In this document: positions 10,971-21,699 of the stretch, in pieces | Position numbering within the stretch: the first letter of the stretch is position 1 | Layout: every line of letters begins with the position of its first letter | Assembly (NCBI GenBank): GCA_948146395.1 | Contig: OX411554.1 | Coordinates: 43,165,869 to 43,229,868, forward strand | Length of the DNA: 64,000 bases | Direction of reading: 5' to 3' | Origin: Fragum whitleyi | Lineage: Eukaryota; Mollusca; Bivalvia; Cardiida; Cardiidae | The notes under the pieces: model-generated | What the model saw: the letters and a program-made list of their open reading frames with translations, nothing else | Database searches by the model: none | What the model was told of the DNA's origin: nothing | Position numbers and translations under genes: made by a program

Positions 10971-13900
10971 GAACGGCATTTTTTTTTCAAAGTTTGACTT
11001 TGACAGATGACCTTGACCTTGTCACATGACCTTGACTTTGGTACCAGCGGATGCGGATCATTGAGATCTATCATCATGCCAAATATTAGCTTTGTATCTT
11101 GAATAGGCTTGAAGATATTGGCAAGGTTAAGTTTTCGGGTTAAGTTTTCGGACAGACAGACAGACAGACAGACAGACGGACAGACGGACACGAGTAAAAC
11201 AATATGCCCCCGATCTCTCGATACGGGGGCATAAAAATGCCACACCCATATTTGAGGGTCAATCAAATTTTTTTTAACAATGTTAGAAGAGGGTCACCCA
11301 AGGAACATTTCTAACAAGTTTCATGAAAATCTGCACATTCGTTTGGGAGAAGATGTTTAAAGAAAAATGCACGGACGAACGGACACACCGCCATGACAAT
11401 AGCTTGCTGGCCTTTGGCCAGTGGAGCTTAAAATCAGAAAATGTCTTTGAGGCTTAAAATTTTCATAACCACTACATAACAAATATACAAAACCCTCTGC
11501 CCTCTGGTTTCAGTAAGGAAGATTTTCTAATATTTCCTGATTTTCCCCTTTTATTGCAGTGGCAAGCAGAGTTGCTGGTGGATTGCAATTATTTGAACAA
11601 CTTTGGTAGAGCTTGACCATTCCAGCCAAATTTCATTAAGATTAGCCCAGAAAATGTTTAAATGTTTAATGAAATTTGGCCTTGTAACAGAAGACATATG
11701 ACAGACATTGGATGATCACAAAAGCTCACCTGAGCACTTTGTGCTCAGGTCAGCTAAAAATATTTACTTATGAACCAATCATTTCATTTTTTTCATTCCT
11801 TCATCAGCAGATTTGTCCCCTAAAAATTCAAAGTCTACGGGTCAATGACTTCTGAATTTGAAAACCAAAAACAATAACTGACCTTTTCCATTTATACTCA
11901 AAGAGGTTTCTTATTAACTAGTTACTGATGGACTACCATCTCCCTTGCCTTGACCTATGACACATCGCTAAAAATTTATCATATAATATAGGGTAAAACA
12001 CACATAAGAAATAAGAAGAAATTGCATAGAACTTTTTCTTAACAAGAGCCGTGTCGTTATCATTAATCATTATTAATTTGCAAAAATACATAGTAATGGA
12101 CATGAAACAAGGAGCAAATTGTTGAATGGCAATCTAAATGCGTAAGTATAACTTGTTCAAAATGTAGCACTTGGCATCATATAAATTGCCCATTTAAGAA
12201 AAGAATTGAATAAAAATAGCACAAATTGTCAGATTTCAAAGGTGATCCACTCATTTTACAGTTTTGACCCCTTCAACAGCAGTTTTGACCTCCAGAATTT
12301 ACACTATGGAGGGGGGGGGGGGGGGGGGGGAATGGCTCCTCAATTTGAAAAGCAAGCACAAACCCTGGGACCATACCTGGCTCATCAACATAAGGTACAA
12401 GTCTTGTTGATTCACTCGTAGGAAAGTCCTCCAGGCTTATATTTTCAATCCCTGTTACTGTGAGTAGTTCTGTTTTCTGATCCTTGTCGACGTCATCAAC
12501 ATGGTTGTCCTCGACATCTCCGTCAAAATTAATCGAGGGAACAGCCAGTAGCTCCTTATCACTTGTAGCTGAAAGTAATATTTCAGTGAAATTCAAAAAT
12601 GTTCAAGAGTTCAAAATAATAACATTATGTAGTAAAACACATATTTGAAATAAGAAGAATTTACACAGAACTTTATTAGCAAATTCATATGTTGTGTTTT
12701 ACTGTTTACACTATTGATGGCATATAACCTACCTGCTTACCCTGCCCATAGCCAATTTAGCCATTGGCTAAAATTCTGAAAAAATAGCTACAAACAAGAT
12801 GTGTTTGTGAAACACGAATGCCCCCGTAACAGCATTTTTTTTTCAAAGTTTGACCTTGACAGATGACCTTGACCTTGTCACATGACCTTGACTTTGGTAC
12901 CAGCGGATGCGGATCATTGAGATCTATCATCATGCCAAATATTAGCTTTGTATCTTGAATAGGCTTGAAGATATTGGCAAGGTTAAGTTTTCGGCCAGCG
13001 GATGCGGATCATTGAGATCTATCATCATGCCCAAAATTAGCTTTGTATCTTTAATAGGCTTGAAGATATTGGCAAGGTTAAGTTTTCGGACGGACAGACA
13101 GACGGACAGACGGACGGACGGACAGACAGGCGGACATGAGTAAAACAATATGCCCCCGATCTATCGATGCGGGGGCATAAAAATGGTGGGTATCATTTAG
13201 TACAGTTAAACAAATTTTGGAAAAGAGAAATCAAAAATATTAAAATCATTGGTAGAACAATTAACTCTTGTCATGCTGAATTAAAAACCTTGCCGAAATA
13301 ATATTAAAATCAAAGTGCTGAAAGCTTTGATGTCCTAATTGTGAGTCAGCAGTTGATTTTGAAAGTACAATTTTGAAACTTTTCTGATTTCAAAAGGAAT
13401 AATCAGGTGGTATAGACTAAGATCTGACTGCACAAATGTGCAGGCTGATCTTTGTCCATACCTCCTGTCAAAGCAGGAATATTCCGGGATCAGCATGACA
13501 AGGGTTAAATAACAAATTGATAAGAGAGATAATCCTTCACACATTTGATTGACCTGTTGACAGTTAAAATATAGTTGGTTACTAACCTTACCATTAGACC
13601 ATGCATTCTTGTTAATTGATGCTCTCTAATGGCTGTAACGTCCAGATTTAATGCATAAAAGTCTTAAAATTTCAATAATCTACTGATATTCTTCTACCAA
13701 ATCATTGGTTTGAAATGAACACAGAGAAAATTCTAAACTGCAAAATGATTGACTCTAGTTGTTGTCTAAATAGGTAATGATGACACCCCTATCTGTTTTT
13801 TGCCAAGTGATAACAGCACAATTTGACAATGAAGTCGATTTGGCTAAAGTATTTACAAATTGTTCATTTATTTTACATCCAGAAAAATGTAATAAATCTT

Positions 13901-16200
13901 TCATATACCCAGAAAAGGGTTAAAAAAAATAATTTCAGAATTTTCATCATATCAAAATGGATAAAATTAAATTTGAATTTCTTGCTGACATGTCCAACTA
14001 TCCATAAATTAAGTCTGATGGGGAGCGGCATTGATTGCAGAGCAAAATCCTTGGGCTACTTTTCACCTTTTGCATATATTACTCCTCCTCCATCAGACTA
14101 TACATGGACACATGAACATGGAAATTAAATTATTTCATAAACAACACTCAGCCCAGCTTGTGCATCTGCATAGTCTGACTAGAGTTTAATTTCCATATTT
14201 CCCCTAATAATAGTGCCCTCCCTAATAGTAGCACCCCTACATTTTTTACTAAGAAAACCAACTTCAAATGCCTAAATTTTAAGAACTTGTTCAGACTTTT
14301 TCTCTTATTTTATGTGAATTTCCACTAAAGAATCATTCATATGATTGTTTAGTGGATATTTACTTCAAATTAAAGGGAAAAGAGCCTAAAAGACAAGAGC
14401 AACGCCTATGGGTGCAACACTTGGCTGCAGGTGCTGATTAATGCAAAAAATCCAAGTCGAAAGGGGGCTGAACGGCTAATTTCTTACAAAAATACTTCCA
14501 GAGTCATCCCTCTTGATATACTGGATAGCTCTTGTGATGGTGAACACTTATGCAAAGTTTCATGAAGATATCCTCAATACATATTACAACAGAGGTATGA
14601 CCAAGGTTTAAGATTGTCAAGCCAACAACAATAACAGCGACACCAAGGTGATCAAAATAGTATTTTTATACATTGGGTTTTCTCTGAAAACAGCCCAGCT
14701 AAAAATCACTAAATATTGTCATTGTATTGATATTCAGGGTTAGACACGAACTGACATGAGTAAGGAGTCTATTGGACTCCCATGCTATAAAATTAAGGAG
14801 TCAAAGCTCAAAGTAAGGAGTCCAAATTTAGTAATAAGGAGAACTTAGTGGAAAAGAAGAAATTGCTTGTGACAAGCAATTTCTTCTTTACCACAAAGTT
14901 CTTCTTCACAGGAGATGGAATTTGAAAATACTGCTGAATGCAAGCAAATTTCATCTTCTACACTTTTTATAGTGAAAAATTATGTACAATTTTGAGAAGG
15001 ATTTAAAAAGAAACTTTAATTAATGAGTATTAATTAATTATTCATTATCATGTTTGTTGAATTACTCCTGTATTAACCAGGGAGTCCATTGGACTCCTTG
15101 CTTACAAATTAAAGGAGTCCCAACAGGTAAAGAAGGAGACTCTAACTCTGAGACTCCCCTTAGTGTCGAACCCTGATATTGGAAACCTCTGATTGGTTAG
15201 TCCAGGGGTGGGGAAATACAAGTTTTCTCCACTTGTCCCTGGACAAGTTAAAGCGGATTTTCTACTCATCCAGGATCAAAATGAACTTGTCGGCTATAGA
15301 GTAAATAGAAAAATTTGAAAAAAAACATTGCCTTTTGATGAAGAAAATGCTGGTATCCAGCATTTTCTTCATTAAAAACAATGTTTTCTACCCTATGATA
15401 TGAACATTAGGATGTTTTCTCTCTTAATTCTTTTAAGTAACATTCCAAGATTTTCCCTGGTATTTACTTGTCCTTGGACACGTGGCTTAGAAAAATTTAC
15501 TTGTCCTCAAGTACAAAAGCCCGAGTCGGACAAGTCGGGCAAAGGAATTCCACACCCCTGGGTTAGTGAAGACCACCAATGGTATTTATAGAATAAATAA
15601 TCAAAATGTGCATTAAATTTAAAGCTAGTAATAGAATTTTTACTTATTTTGTTAAATTTGATTTCATTAAAAACTTGCTCATGAATATCTATCTCATTCA
15701 TTTTTCATTTATTCAGTTGACCTCTATCTATAGCTATTTAGATATACCAATACTTTCAAGCAATACAAAAGCAAGTATTCAGACAAGAGTCCAACCCTTT
15801 GTTGTCGGTACTCATTTGAATGACCATTCAAACAGGGAGTTACTCTAAATGCTAAGAAAAATTTTTATCACTTTTTCAAAAGAAAGTCTTCATCTTAAGC
15901 AGGGACTCCCAAAACTCATGAAAGGACCCCTAACATCCCAATGGGTCAGGTTGAGTCTTTAGGATCCTGTTTTGTTAATGTCAGACTAAAACCCTTACTA
16001 TTTTGAGGGAAGGCCAGCGGTGTCCTCACAATACCAACTGTCGGTGACCTTGGATCCAGTCCATCAAGGACATTTTCTGGTGTTTTCTCCACAACAATTG
16101 GTGTCCTTGAGATATCACTTGATGGTGACCTTGGGTCAATGTTGAGCACCCGTCTAGGTGGAGTGGCTACCTCTGTCTCGTGGCTGTTTGAGGCTCCCAT
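9777..16200 (-). CDS. CDCA3: CDCA3 (Tome-1)-like cell-cycle protein, 3 coding exons, 215 aa
   Basis: Joined exons 16200-15999, 12568-12377 and 10030-9777 give 648 bp, one open frame of 215 codons plus stop; both introns are GT/AG and phase 1. Seen: residues 22-34 and 49-61 are a pair of motifs DPRSPSSDISRTP and DPRSPTVGIVRTP, the hallmark spacing of CDCA3, whose vertebrate form has DPRSP..GI.RTP twice near its N-terminus. The middle is acidic; the C-terminal third is basic with RSPL and DSPL motifs, and residues 212-214 are a KEN box one residue from the end. Known: CDCA3/Tome-1 is an APC/C-Cdh1 substrate through its KEN box and was described as an F-box-like factor promoting Wee1 turnover and mitotic entry. 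The start MGASNS fits an N-myristoylation consensus (G2, S6). Human CDCA3 is about 268 aa, so this version is short in the middle. An AATAAA (minus strand) lies 27 nt past the stop. Identity is strong; function is by family. Confidence 0.88.
10098..11433 (+). mobile_element. Hairpin-tail element, family E, interrupted by family A
   Basis: Head AACAAGAGGCC with GCTCCACTGG; tail GCTGGCCTTTGGCCAGTGGAGC then TTAAAA. The body is about five 115-125-bp units with AATTTCTTGAACAAC and AAGGAACATT. It lies in the last intron of the CDCA3-like gene, and a family A element sits inside it at 10938-11237. Confidence 0.8.
10938..11237 (+). mobile_element. Hairpin-tail element, family A, nested
   Basis: Head AACAAGATGTGTTTGTGAAA with ATGCCCCCG; a GACA/GGAC microsatellite; tail ATGCCCCCGATCTCTCGATA then CGGGGGCATAAAAA. 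It interrupts a family E unit between its TTTCAAAG and TGCCACACCC. Confidence 0.82.
12311..12330 (+). repeat. G20 homopolymer in a CDCA3-like intron
   Basis: Twenty G on the plus strand (C20 in the transcript), starting 46 bp after the exon 2 donor. Confidence 0.9.
12377..12568 (-). CDS. CDCA3: CDCA3-like coding exon 2
   Basis: 192 bp, acceptor ACTTTCAG, donor GAGCCAG|GTATGG, phase 1 to phase 1, residues 68-131. The sequence is acidic (VEDNHVDDVDKDQK) and continues with ENISLEDFPTSES. The unspliced frame runs on past the donor into a 20-base homopolymer. Confidence 0.85.
12793..13183 (+). mobile_element. Hairpin-tail element, family A, with a 95-bp internal duplication
   Basis: Same head and tail as 10938-11237. 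An internal unit is present twice back to back, 12900-12994 and 12995-13089, differing at about three bases. It lies in the CDCA3-like gene's first coding intron. Confidence 0.82.
13261..13508. mobile_element. Family J MITE, TTAA-bounded, 248 bp
   Basis: TTAACTCTTGTCATGCTGAA ... TCAGCATGACAAGGGTTAA; inner near-palindromic boxes around CTGCACAAATGTGCAG. TTAA duplications suggest piggyBac-type mobilisation. Relatives: 3253-3513, 8493-8640, 60993-61236. Confidence 0.72.
14012..14099. repeat. Short inverted-repeat element with TCTGATGGGGAG arms
   Basis: AGTCTGATGGGGAGCGG and ATATTACTCCTCCTCCATCA then GACT face each other. Related ends occur at 32346 and 32460. Confidence 0.5.
14195..14370. repeat. 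Family Q repeat
   Basis: It shares AGTAGCACCCC-ACATTTTTTAC-like and TTCTAAGAACTTGTT-like sequence with 44388-44530 (CGTATTTCCCCAAATAAAAG start). It ends in a hairpin TCCACTAAAGAATCAT/ATGATTGTTTAGTGGA. Confidence 0.6.
14391..14705 (+). mobile_element. Hairpin-tail element, family G (no microsatellite)
   Basis: Head GACAAGAGCAACGCC; tail TTGGGTTTTCTCTGAAAACA then GCCCAGCTAAAAA, which folds as GGGTTTTC/GAAAACagCCC. This shows the tail hairpin does not depend on the GGAC array. A decayed relative lies at 9100-9327. Confidence 0.7.
14735..15175. mobile_element. hAT-like MITE, 441 bp
   Basis: Termini CAGGGTTAGACAC and (inverted) CAGGGTTCGACAC. TGATATT recurs at both borders. Subterminal AAGGAGTC repeats face each other, and the centre is the hairpin AAGAAGAAATTGCTTG/CAAGCAATTTCTTCTT (14854-14889). 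Confidence 0.75.
15203..15560. mobile_element. hAT-like MITE, 358 bp, with 8-bp target duplication
   Basis: Termini CAGGGGTGGGGAAAT / inverted CAGGGGTGTGGAATT. GGTTAGTC (15195-15202) and GGTTAGTG (15561-15568) form an 8-bp duplication with one mismatch. Central hairpin ATGAAGAAAATGCTGG/CCAGCATTTTCTTCAT at 15338-15372. A decayed relative lies at 4010-4148. Confidence 0.8.
15999..16200 (-). CDS. CDCA3: CDCA3-like coding exon 1
   Basis: It encodes residues 1-67 with both DPRSP/RTP motifs. The ATG follows directly after TTTTCTCTTCAAG, a good acceptor, so a 5' untranslated exon probably lies upstream and is spliced onto the ATG. The open frame extends upstream of this ATG only through intron-like DNA. 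The donor is AATA|GTAAGG, phase 1. Confidence 0.88.
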
Positions 16201-16685
16201 CTTGAAGAGAAAATTACTTCTGAAATATTTATAAAAAGAAGTACTGGTGAGCCAAAGCACTGATCAGAGAATTCTATAATGGGTTCAAATTTACTAAAAG
16301 ATGGAGTTCATATTGTTTTGAACTTCTTATTTATCTTATTTTCTCATTTTAACCAAATTAGATTAGTCTTTACCAAGATATTTTCCCCTCTAGGTACTGT
16401 CTATCTATCCAAAGTATGTCCCTCCAACTTTTTGAGTACTGTCTCATGGCGTAATCATAAATTTACATTATACATATTATTACCACTAATACCACATATT
16501 ACATACATCTATAGACATTATAATTAATATATGAATACAAAACATGATTAAGCACACTCTCACGAGAAGAGAGGCACTAGAATCCCCATAAGATCATATC
16601 TTATCATAATATGTTAATCACTTTGTACCAAACATTGACCATTTCTTACCAAAATGTAAATATTTACTAAATGATTTGGGAACCA

Positions 16686-16791
16686 GTCAAACCGACCAGC
16701 CTCCGGTCAAACTGGCCCCAAAACAGTCAAACCGGCCACAAAAGAAAGTCAAACCGGCCCCCATATTCAAATAACGGTCAAACTGGCCCCT
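16686..16791 (+). repeat. Orphan array of GTCAAACCGGCC
   Basis: Five copies of GTCAAACyGrCC with short spacers, built like the terminal arrays of the elements at 23.6-29.1 kb but with a different word. No inverted partner is seen in the window, so this may be one end of a larger or broken element upstream of the CDCA3-like gene. Confidence 0.6.
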
Positions 16792-17227
16792 TATAATATT
16801 TGAGGCACTTCTTTTTTCAAATGCCTTTTGCTAGATGAAAAATGTAGATCCATGGACTCTTGTACTCAATTCTCTAAAGCAATTACAGCATGCTGTTAAG
16901 CAGTTAATACATACATGTATTTAAAGAAATGATTATGAACAAGTTCAAAAAGCACTATTTATATATTAATAATATATGATTTTAGATTTTAAAGAAATCT
17001 ATATTTGTTTAATAAAGCTGTCCCAATATCAATTTAGGCATATAACCTGTTTGATTTAAGTTCTAGTGTAATGGTTTAAAGGGAGGTAATGTGCATTGGA
17101 TATGCAAATGAGAGAGACCTGCCCTTAGTTAAATGGCTAATAATAATTGAAGCCTACATAAGCACATCTTCACGGGTCAAGGGGTATCGAATCGATAACT
17201 TCTTCTCGAATACAACTTGACTGAATG

Positions 17228-17301
17228 ATTGGTTATATTCTGTACGATTTATTTTTAGCCGGCCAATCAAAAGGTCAAACGCGATTTCTGTGACTGCCAA
17301 T
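17228..17301 (-). promoter_or_regulatory. Three evenly spaced CCAAT boxes upstream of the CDCA3-like gene
   Basis: ATTGG at 17228-17232 and CCAAT at 17263-17267 and 17297-17301 are spaced 35 and 34 bp. Evenly phased NF-Y sites about 31-35 bp apart typify G2/M promoters. They lie about 1.0 kb before the coding start, compatible with a 5' UTR intron. I could not find a clean CHR element (TTYGAA), so the promoter call is inference. Confidence 0.5.
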
Positions 17302-18177
17302 CAGAGAGCTTCTTACAAACGGCATCGGTACCTTTTAATCCCTATGGCAACCTGTTGTGTGCCGACGACTGTGTAGATAAACCCTTCATTCATGTATTGA
17401 AGAAAATGTGTCGCATTGAAGACACTGAATTTTAGTAGGTTTTTATTCGGTGATACATGTAGTCAGATTTATAAAATAAACAGAATTTAAACCAATTCCT
17501 TTTATCATTATTAATACTAATGCTAAGCTTTTGTTATTAATATTATTGAACAGTGTCATTATTTTTATAATACTGTTAACTAAAATTACTCCATTCGCAA
17601 TACATGAAGAAAAGAAGGTACAGTTATTAAAATTATATTTTATCCTCCTTATTGTGAATTATTATCAAAACTTAAATCAAATATGTGTGCTACCCAACAG
17701 TCAAATTAAGACATTACTAGATGTCAAAATATAGACTGTTTAAACTTTAAACACATTCTTATTTCGAATAAATAAGACAAAAATTTTTATGTGATAGTTT
17801 ATAAATCCCTTTTATTTTTAAAAATATCTTCGCTTTGGGGGGGGAAAACATTTTCGTGAATCAGAAAATTTCCTCATTGTCCGTGAATGTTTTCCGAAAC
17901 CCCCCTCAAAATACAGCAAAAATGGGAGTTTGGATTAAGATATCTATTACACTACTGGTATTTTTGCCGACAAAAATAACATGAAATATTACACACGCAC
18001 ACCACCACTTCCACACAAACAAACACTCCGCATGTCATAAAGCAAATTCAATGATTCATTTGGGAGTAAGAAAACGAAAAAAAAAACATTAAGGTATTTG
18101 AAAGGGTAATTTTGAACAAGTTGAAGCACCAAATATAATTCTTTTGTAATTCTTCCGTAGAATATTTTGTATAGCCT
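17302..18177. other. No gene seen
   Basis: AT-rich, with a GGGGGGGG run at 17838 facing CCCCCC near 17900; no coding-like frame. A CDCA3-like 5' untranslated exon could begin just below its left edge. Confidence 0.5.
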
Positions 18178-18208
18178 CCCCCCCCCAAAAAAAAGGGGGG
18201 GGGGGGGG
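18178..18208 (+). repeat. C9-A8-G14 tract
   Basis: Three homopolymer blocks in a row that can fold as a C/G hairpin with an A8 loop, 14 bp before a family B head. Confidence 0.85.
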
Positions 18209-18222
18209 AAAACCAACAAATA

Positions 18223-19146
18223 AACAAGAGGACGAAGATGGTCCTAGATCACGCACCTGAGTCTCTTTGACCCCTGGGACATCACATGAATTAGATAGGC
18301 AGATGTCAAAAAGAAGATAATTGCCTAAGATCAATACCATGGAACATTTTCAGCGAAGAGCAAGACAGATATGCCTTTTTGCTCTTTGATTCTATGTAAA
18401 AAGGGATGCACCCGGGTGGACCCCTAATGTGACCCCAGGGTCTTGATATGAACAAACTTGAAAGAGGTCCATAAGTTGATGCTACATACTATTTATGAAA
18501 GCTGTCTGCCTTCTGGTTTCAGAGAAGAAGATTTTTGAAGGTTTTCCTATTTTCACCCATCATGCTCAGATGAGCTGAAAGGGATGCGCCCTGTTGGAGC
18601 CCAAATATGACCCAAGGGTCTTGATATGAAAAAACTTGGTAGGGGCCCACTAGATGATGCCAGACACCAAATATTAAAGCTGTCTGCCATCTGATTTCAG
18701 AGAAGAAGAAGATTTTTAAAGATTTTTGCCCTTCGATTCTATGTAAAAAGGGTTGGGCCCGGGCAAAGCCCAAATATGACCCCAGGGTCTTGATATGAAC
18801 AAACTTGGTAGAGGGCCACTAGATGATGCTACATACCAAATATGAAAGCTGTCTGCCTTCTGGTTTCAGAGAAGAAGATTTTTAAAGATTTTCATATTTT
18901 CACCCTTTTTATTAAGGGTTAAGGGAAAGTTAAGGGTGGATTTCATTTATTTGAACAACTTTGGTAGAGCTTGACCCAAGAAACATCCCTGCCAAGTTTA
19001 ATCAAGATTGGCCCACTGGTTTAGGAGGAGAAGATGTTTAAAGAAATTGTGGACGACGCAAGACGGACGACGCACGACTGACGACGGAAATTCTACCATC
19101 CCAATAGCTCACCTTGAGCACTTCGTACTCAGGTGAGCTAAAAAAA
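18223..19146 (+). mobile_element. Hairpin-tail element, family B, uninterrupted copy
   Basis: Head AACAAGAGGACGAAGATGGT, tandem body units with GGGTCTTGATATGAA, a GACGGACGACG stretch, then TAGCTCACCTTGAGCAC...AGGTGAGCTAAAAAA. It serves as the reference for the interrupted copy at 4.7-7.4 kb. Confidence 0.8.
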
Positions 19147-19968
19147 TAAATAGCCGTTTTTATTTCTTTTTAATATTGAAAGCAAATATATTCCCATTCT
19201 ATATAGAGTATAGTCAATGGGCGACAAAACTACTTAACCACAACTTGAATCAACGGTAGCCACGATATTTTGGACTGCCCAATAACAAAACTCATATATA
19301 TCATGGGATTGCTTCATTTTAAACGTCGTGAAAAAGTTGTTTCCGATAGCAAATTTAAATATTAAATTTATCGAAACAATGTGACTACCTACAACATGGG
19401 TACTTTTCAAATTAAAATGAATTCAAATAAATAAACAAAATAAATAAATAATGAAGATAAATATAAACAAATAAATTGATTTAATTCTTCAGCTCCCACA
19501 ATATTCTCACATGAGATTTATTTTACACAGATAGCCCTACTAAAATTTGTTCTTTTATTTTCTTTATTTATTTTATTATTTTTATATTTTATTCTATTCT
19601 CTTAGATCATCTTATGTGTTTAAAGAAAAGTCTGCTGGAAGCAGAAGGAGAAAAACTCCTGAATCAAAATGAAAAATTCAAGTAGATCTACATTTTCATT
19701 TCTAAATTATTTCTATAAAATGGCTTAATTCTTGATTTTTTTCCAAATTTTAAATTTCACTCATTTCAATATAGATGCATTCTACTATATTGGATATTGA
19801 CTTTGATGAGGTTTAAAAACATTGAAACTTAAACCGGTATTAATTGATTAAATAACTTGAATAATTTAGATAAACATTGAAAAATCGTAATACACTTTCA
19901 TCGAGGGCAGAAGAGCTGAATTTGAGAACCTTTCATCAAACCATCAAATTATCTAAAAGATATGTATA
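19147..19968. other. No gene seen; AT-rich, (AAAT)n-like patches
   Basis: TAAATAAATAAACAAA patches at 19430-19480; no coding signal. Confidence 0.6.
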
Positions 19969-20139
19969 AACAAGAGCTGTCACTGTAAGATGACAATGCC
20001 CCCGACACCGCTTTGATTTAGAAGTTATGGCCAATGTTAAAGTTTTTGGACGGAATGACGGACGGACGGACAGACGGACAGACGGACGGACGGACGGACA
20101 AGTCAAATTTATGATGCCTCCCTATCGGGGGCATAAAAA
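19969..20139 (+). mobile_element. Short hairpin-tail element, family A variant
   Basis: Head AACAAGAGCTGTCACTGTAA with ATGCCCCCGA; GACGGACGGACAGACGG array; tail ATGCCTCCCTATCGGGGGCA then TAAAAA. At 171 bp it is the minimal form, with almost no body. Confidence 0.8.
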
Positions 20140-20321
20140 TATAGGAATTTCGATTAGTTTTTGTGATTGTGCAGTCTTACTAAGTGTTACAATTACTTAA
20201 ATCTGGAGGGATTAAGCGCAATTCTAAGGGGCAAATTCACATCTCGAAAGTAACCGTTGGGCATATTGACCTAACATACCTCCCGCTGTCGGACCTTTTT
20301 GGAAAATGGTTACTGATTAGT

Positions 20322-20349
20322 CCGCCCCGTTTTCCGTTCTGTGACGTCA
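20322..20349. promoter_or_regulatory. GC box and CRE palindrome
   Basis: CCGCCCC at 20322 and TGACGTCA at 20342-20349 lie in a GC-richer island (20270-20420) within AT-rich DNA. A possible donor (TGCAAG|GTTAGT) follows at 20499. This is promoter-like, but no gene can be tied to it. Confidence 0.25.
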
Positions 20350-21699
20350 AGCGTACAGAAATTACCCATTCAATCAGCCAAGGGTAAGATAAGTAAAGCG
20401 TTCGTAACCCTTGGCTCGACAAGATGATATAGACAGAGTCGACCTATTTAGGGTTGAGGATCCTTTTCTCTGAATGGATCTCTACTGTCAATCTGCAAGG
20501 TTAGTTACACTAGTAACAATGTTTTGTTGTTTTTTTCATGTTTTGTGACTATTGATTTTGCAGGTAAACATGCAAACAAATTAAGTTTAGGGAAATCAGA
20601 CGCCCTTTTTAAATATATGAAATCAAACTGCTTCAACAATAAAAAGATTGAAAAAATAAATAGAAAACAATTATCGTTGTCCATCCACCTTTTTGATTCT
20701 TTTTGTTTTGTATATTCTTTTTTTAACATAACATGTATAATGTGTCTTTTTATAAAATAATGAAATATCAACAGAATATAATATAATCATATAAATTTAA
20801 TTTTGACCTCTTTTCTGTCATCTAAAAAACACACATATGCAGGGTTCTCCTCTGAAAATTTTGAAGGTGTAGTGGCATGTGCGCGGCTATATTGCCTGAT
20901 TACTTTGTATTCAATTTCAGTTAATTATAAAGGATTATTACAGTGGTTTTACTGCGGATAAGGCTTAGATTAAGAAAATTGAGTTAAAAGTCATGGAACA
21001 GTAAATCTACTAAACTTAGGCTGGGTATATAGTTGAGAGGTCGAAGGACAGCATTGCATGTATTGTCAACCTTTATAGGTCTCTGTTTATGTATGTAAGG
21101 AATTTTTAAAATTCTTGGGAAGTCCTTGTATGATTGAGGAAAGGCCCTGAAATTTCTGAAATAAGTAAAACTAGATTTTATTACAATTATTTTCTAATGT
21201 ATTCGTAAGCCTTTTCCATATCTTATTTCCAAAATAGTTATCTCCAAGAGCATTATTTTATTATACAATAACCATTTAACAAATTAACAAGTTGATAAAT
21301 AGTTTGTTTAGAGAAGCAGTGACAGGACTTTCAGTACTTTGATTACGTTGGTTTTTTTATTTATTTATTTATTTTTTCTTTTGTAATATTTATTTCCCAT
21401 ATATCAATTTCAATGACCTCATTCTGAAATAATAGAATTTATCTTGATTTCAATTCTGGAATGAAGAAAAAAAGAGAAAAGAAAAAAATGTTTTGGGTTA
21501 CACATATCAGGGTATGAATCCGGTTAAGAATTGGTGTTCCTGTGGAGAATTATCAAGGGTTTTTTTGTTTTTTTTTGATTTTCAAATTTTACTGCCAAAC
21601 TCAAGTTAAGCCTCTGATTTTCATATAATTAGTCGGAAGTTTTATGCTTAACCATGAAATAAAATAAATAAGGCAAATAGTGTTTTTCTGATGCTTTAC

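Noticed and set aside
16279..16527. 82-codon plus-strand frame upstream of the CDCA3-like start
   Set aside because: Leucine/isoleucine-rich translation of AT-rich DNA, no splice borders; more likely noncoding intron or 5' region of the CDCA3-like gene.
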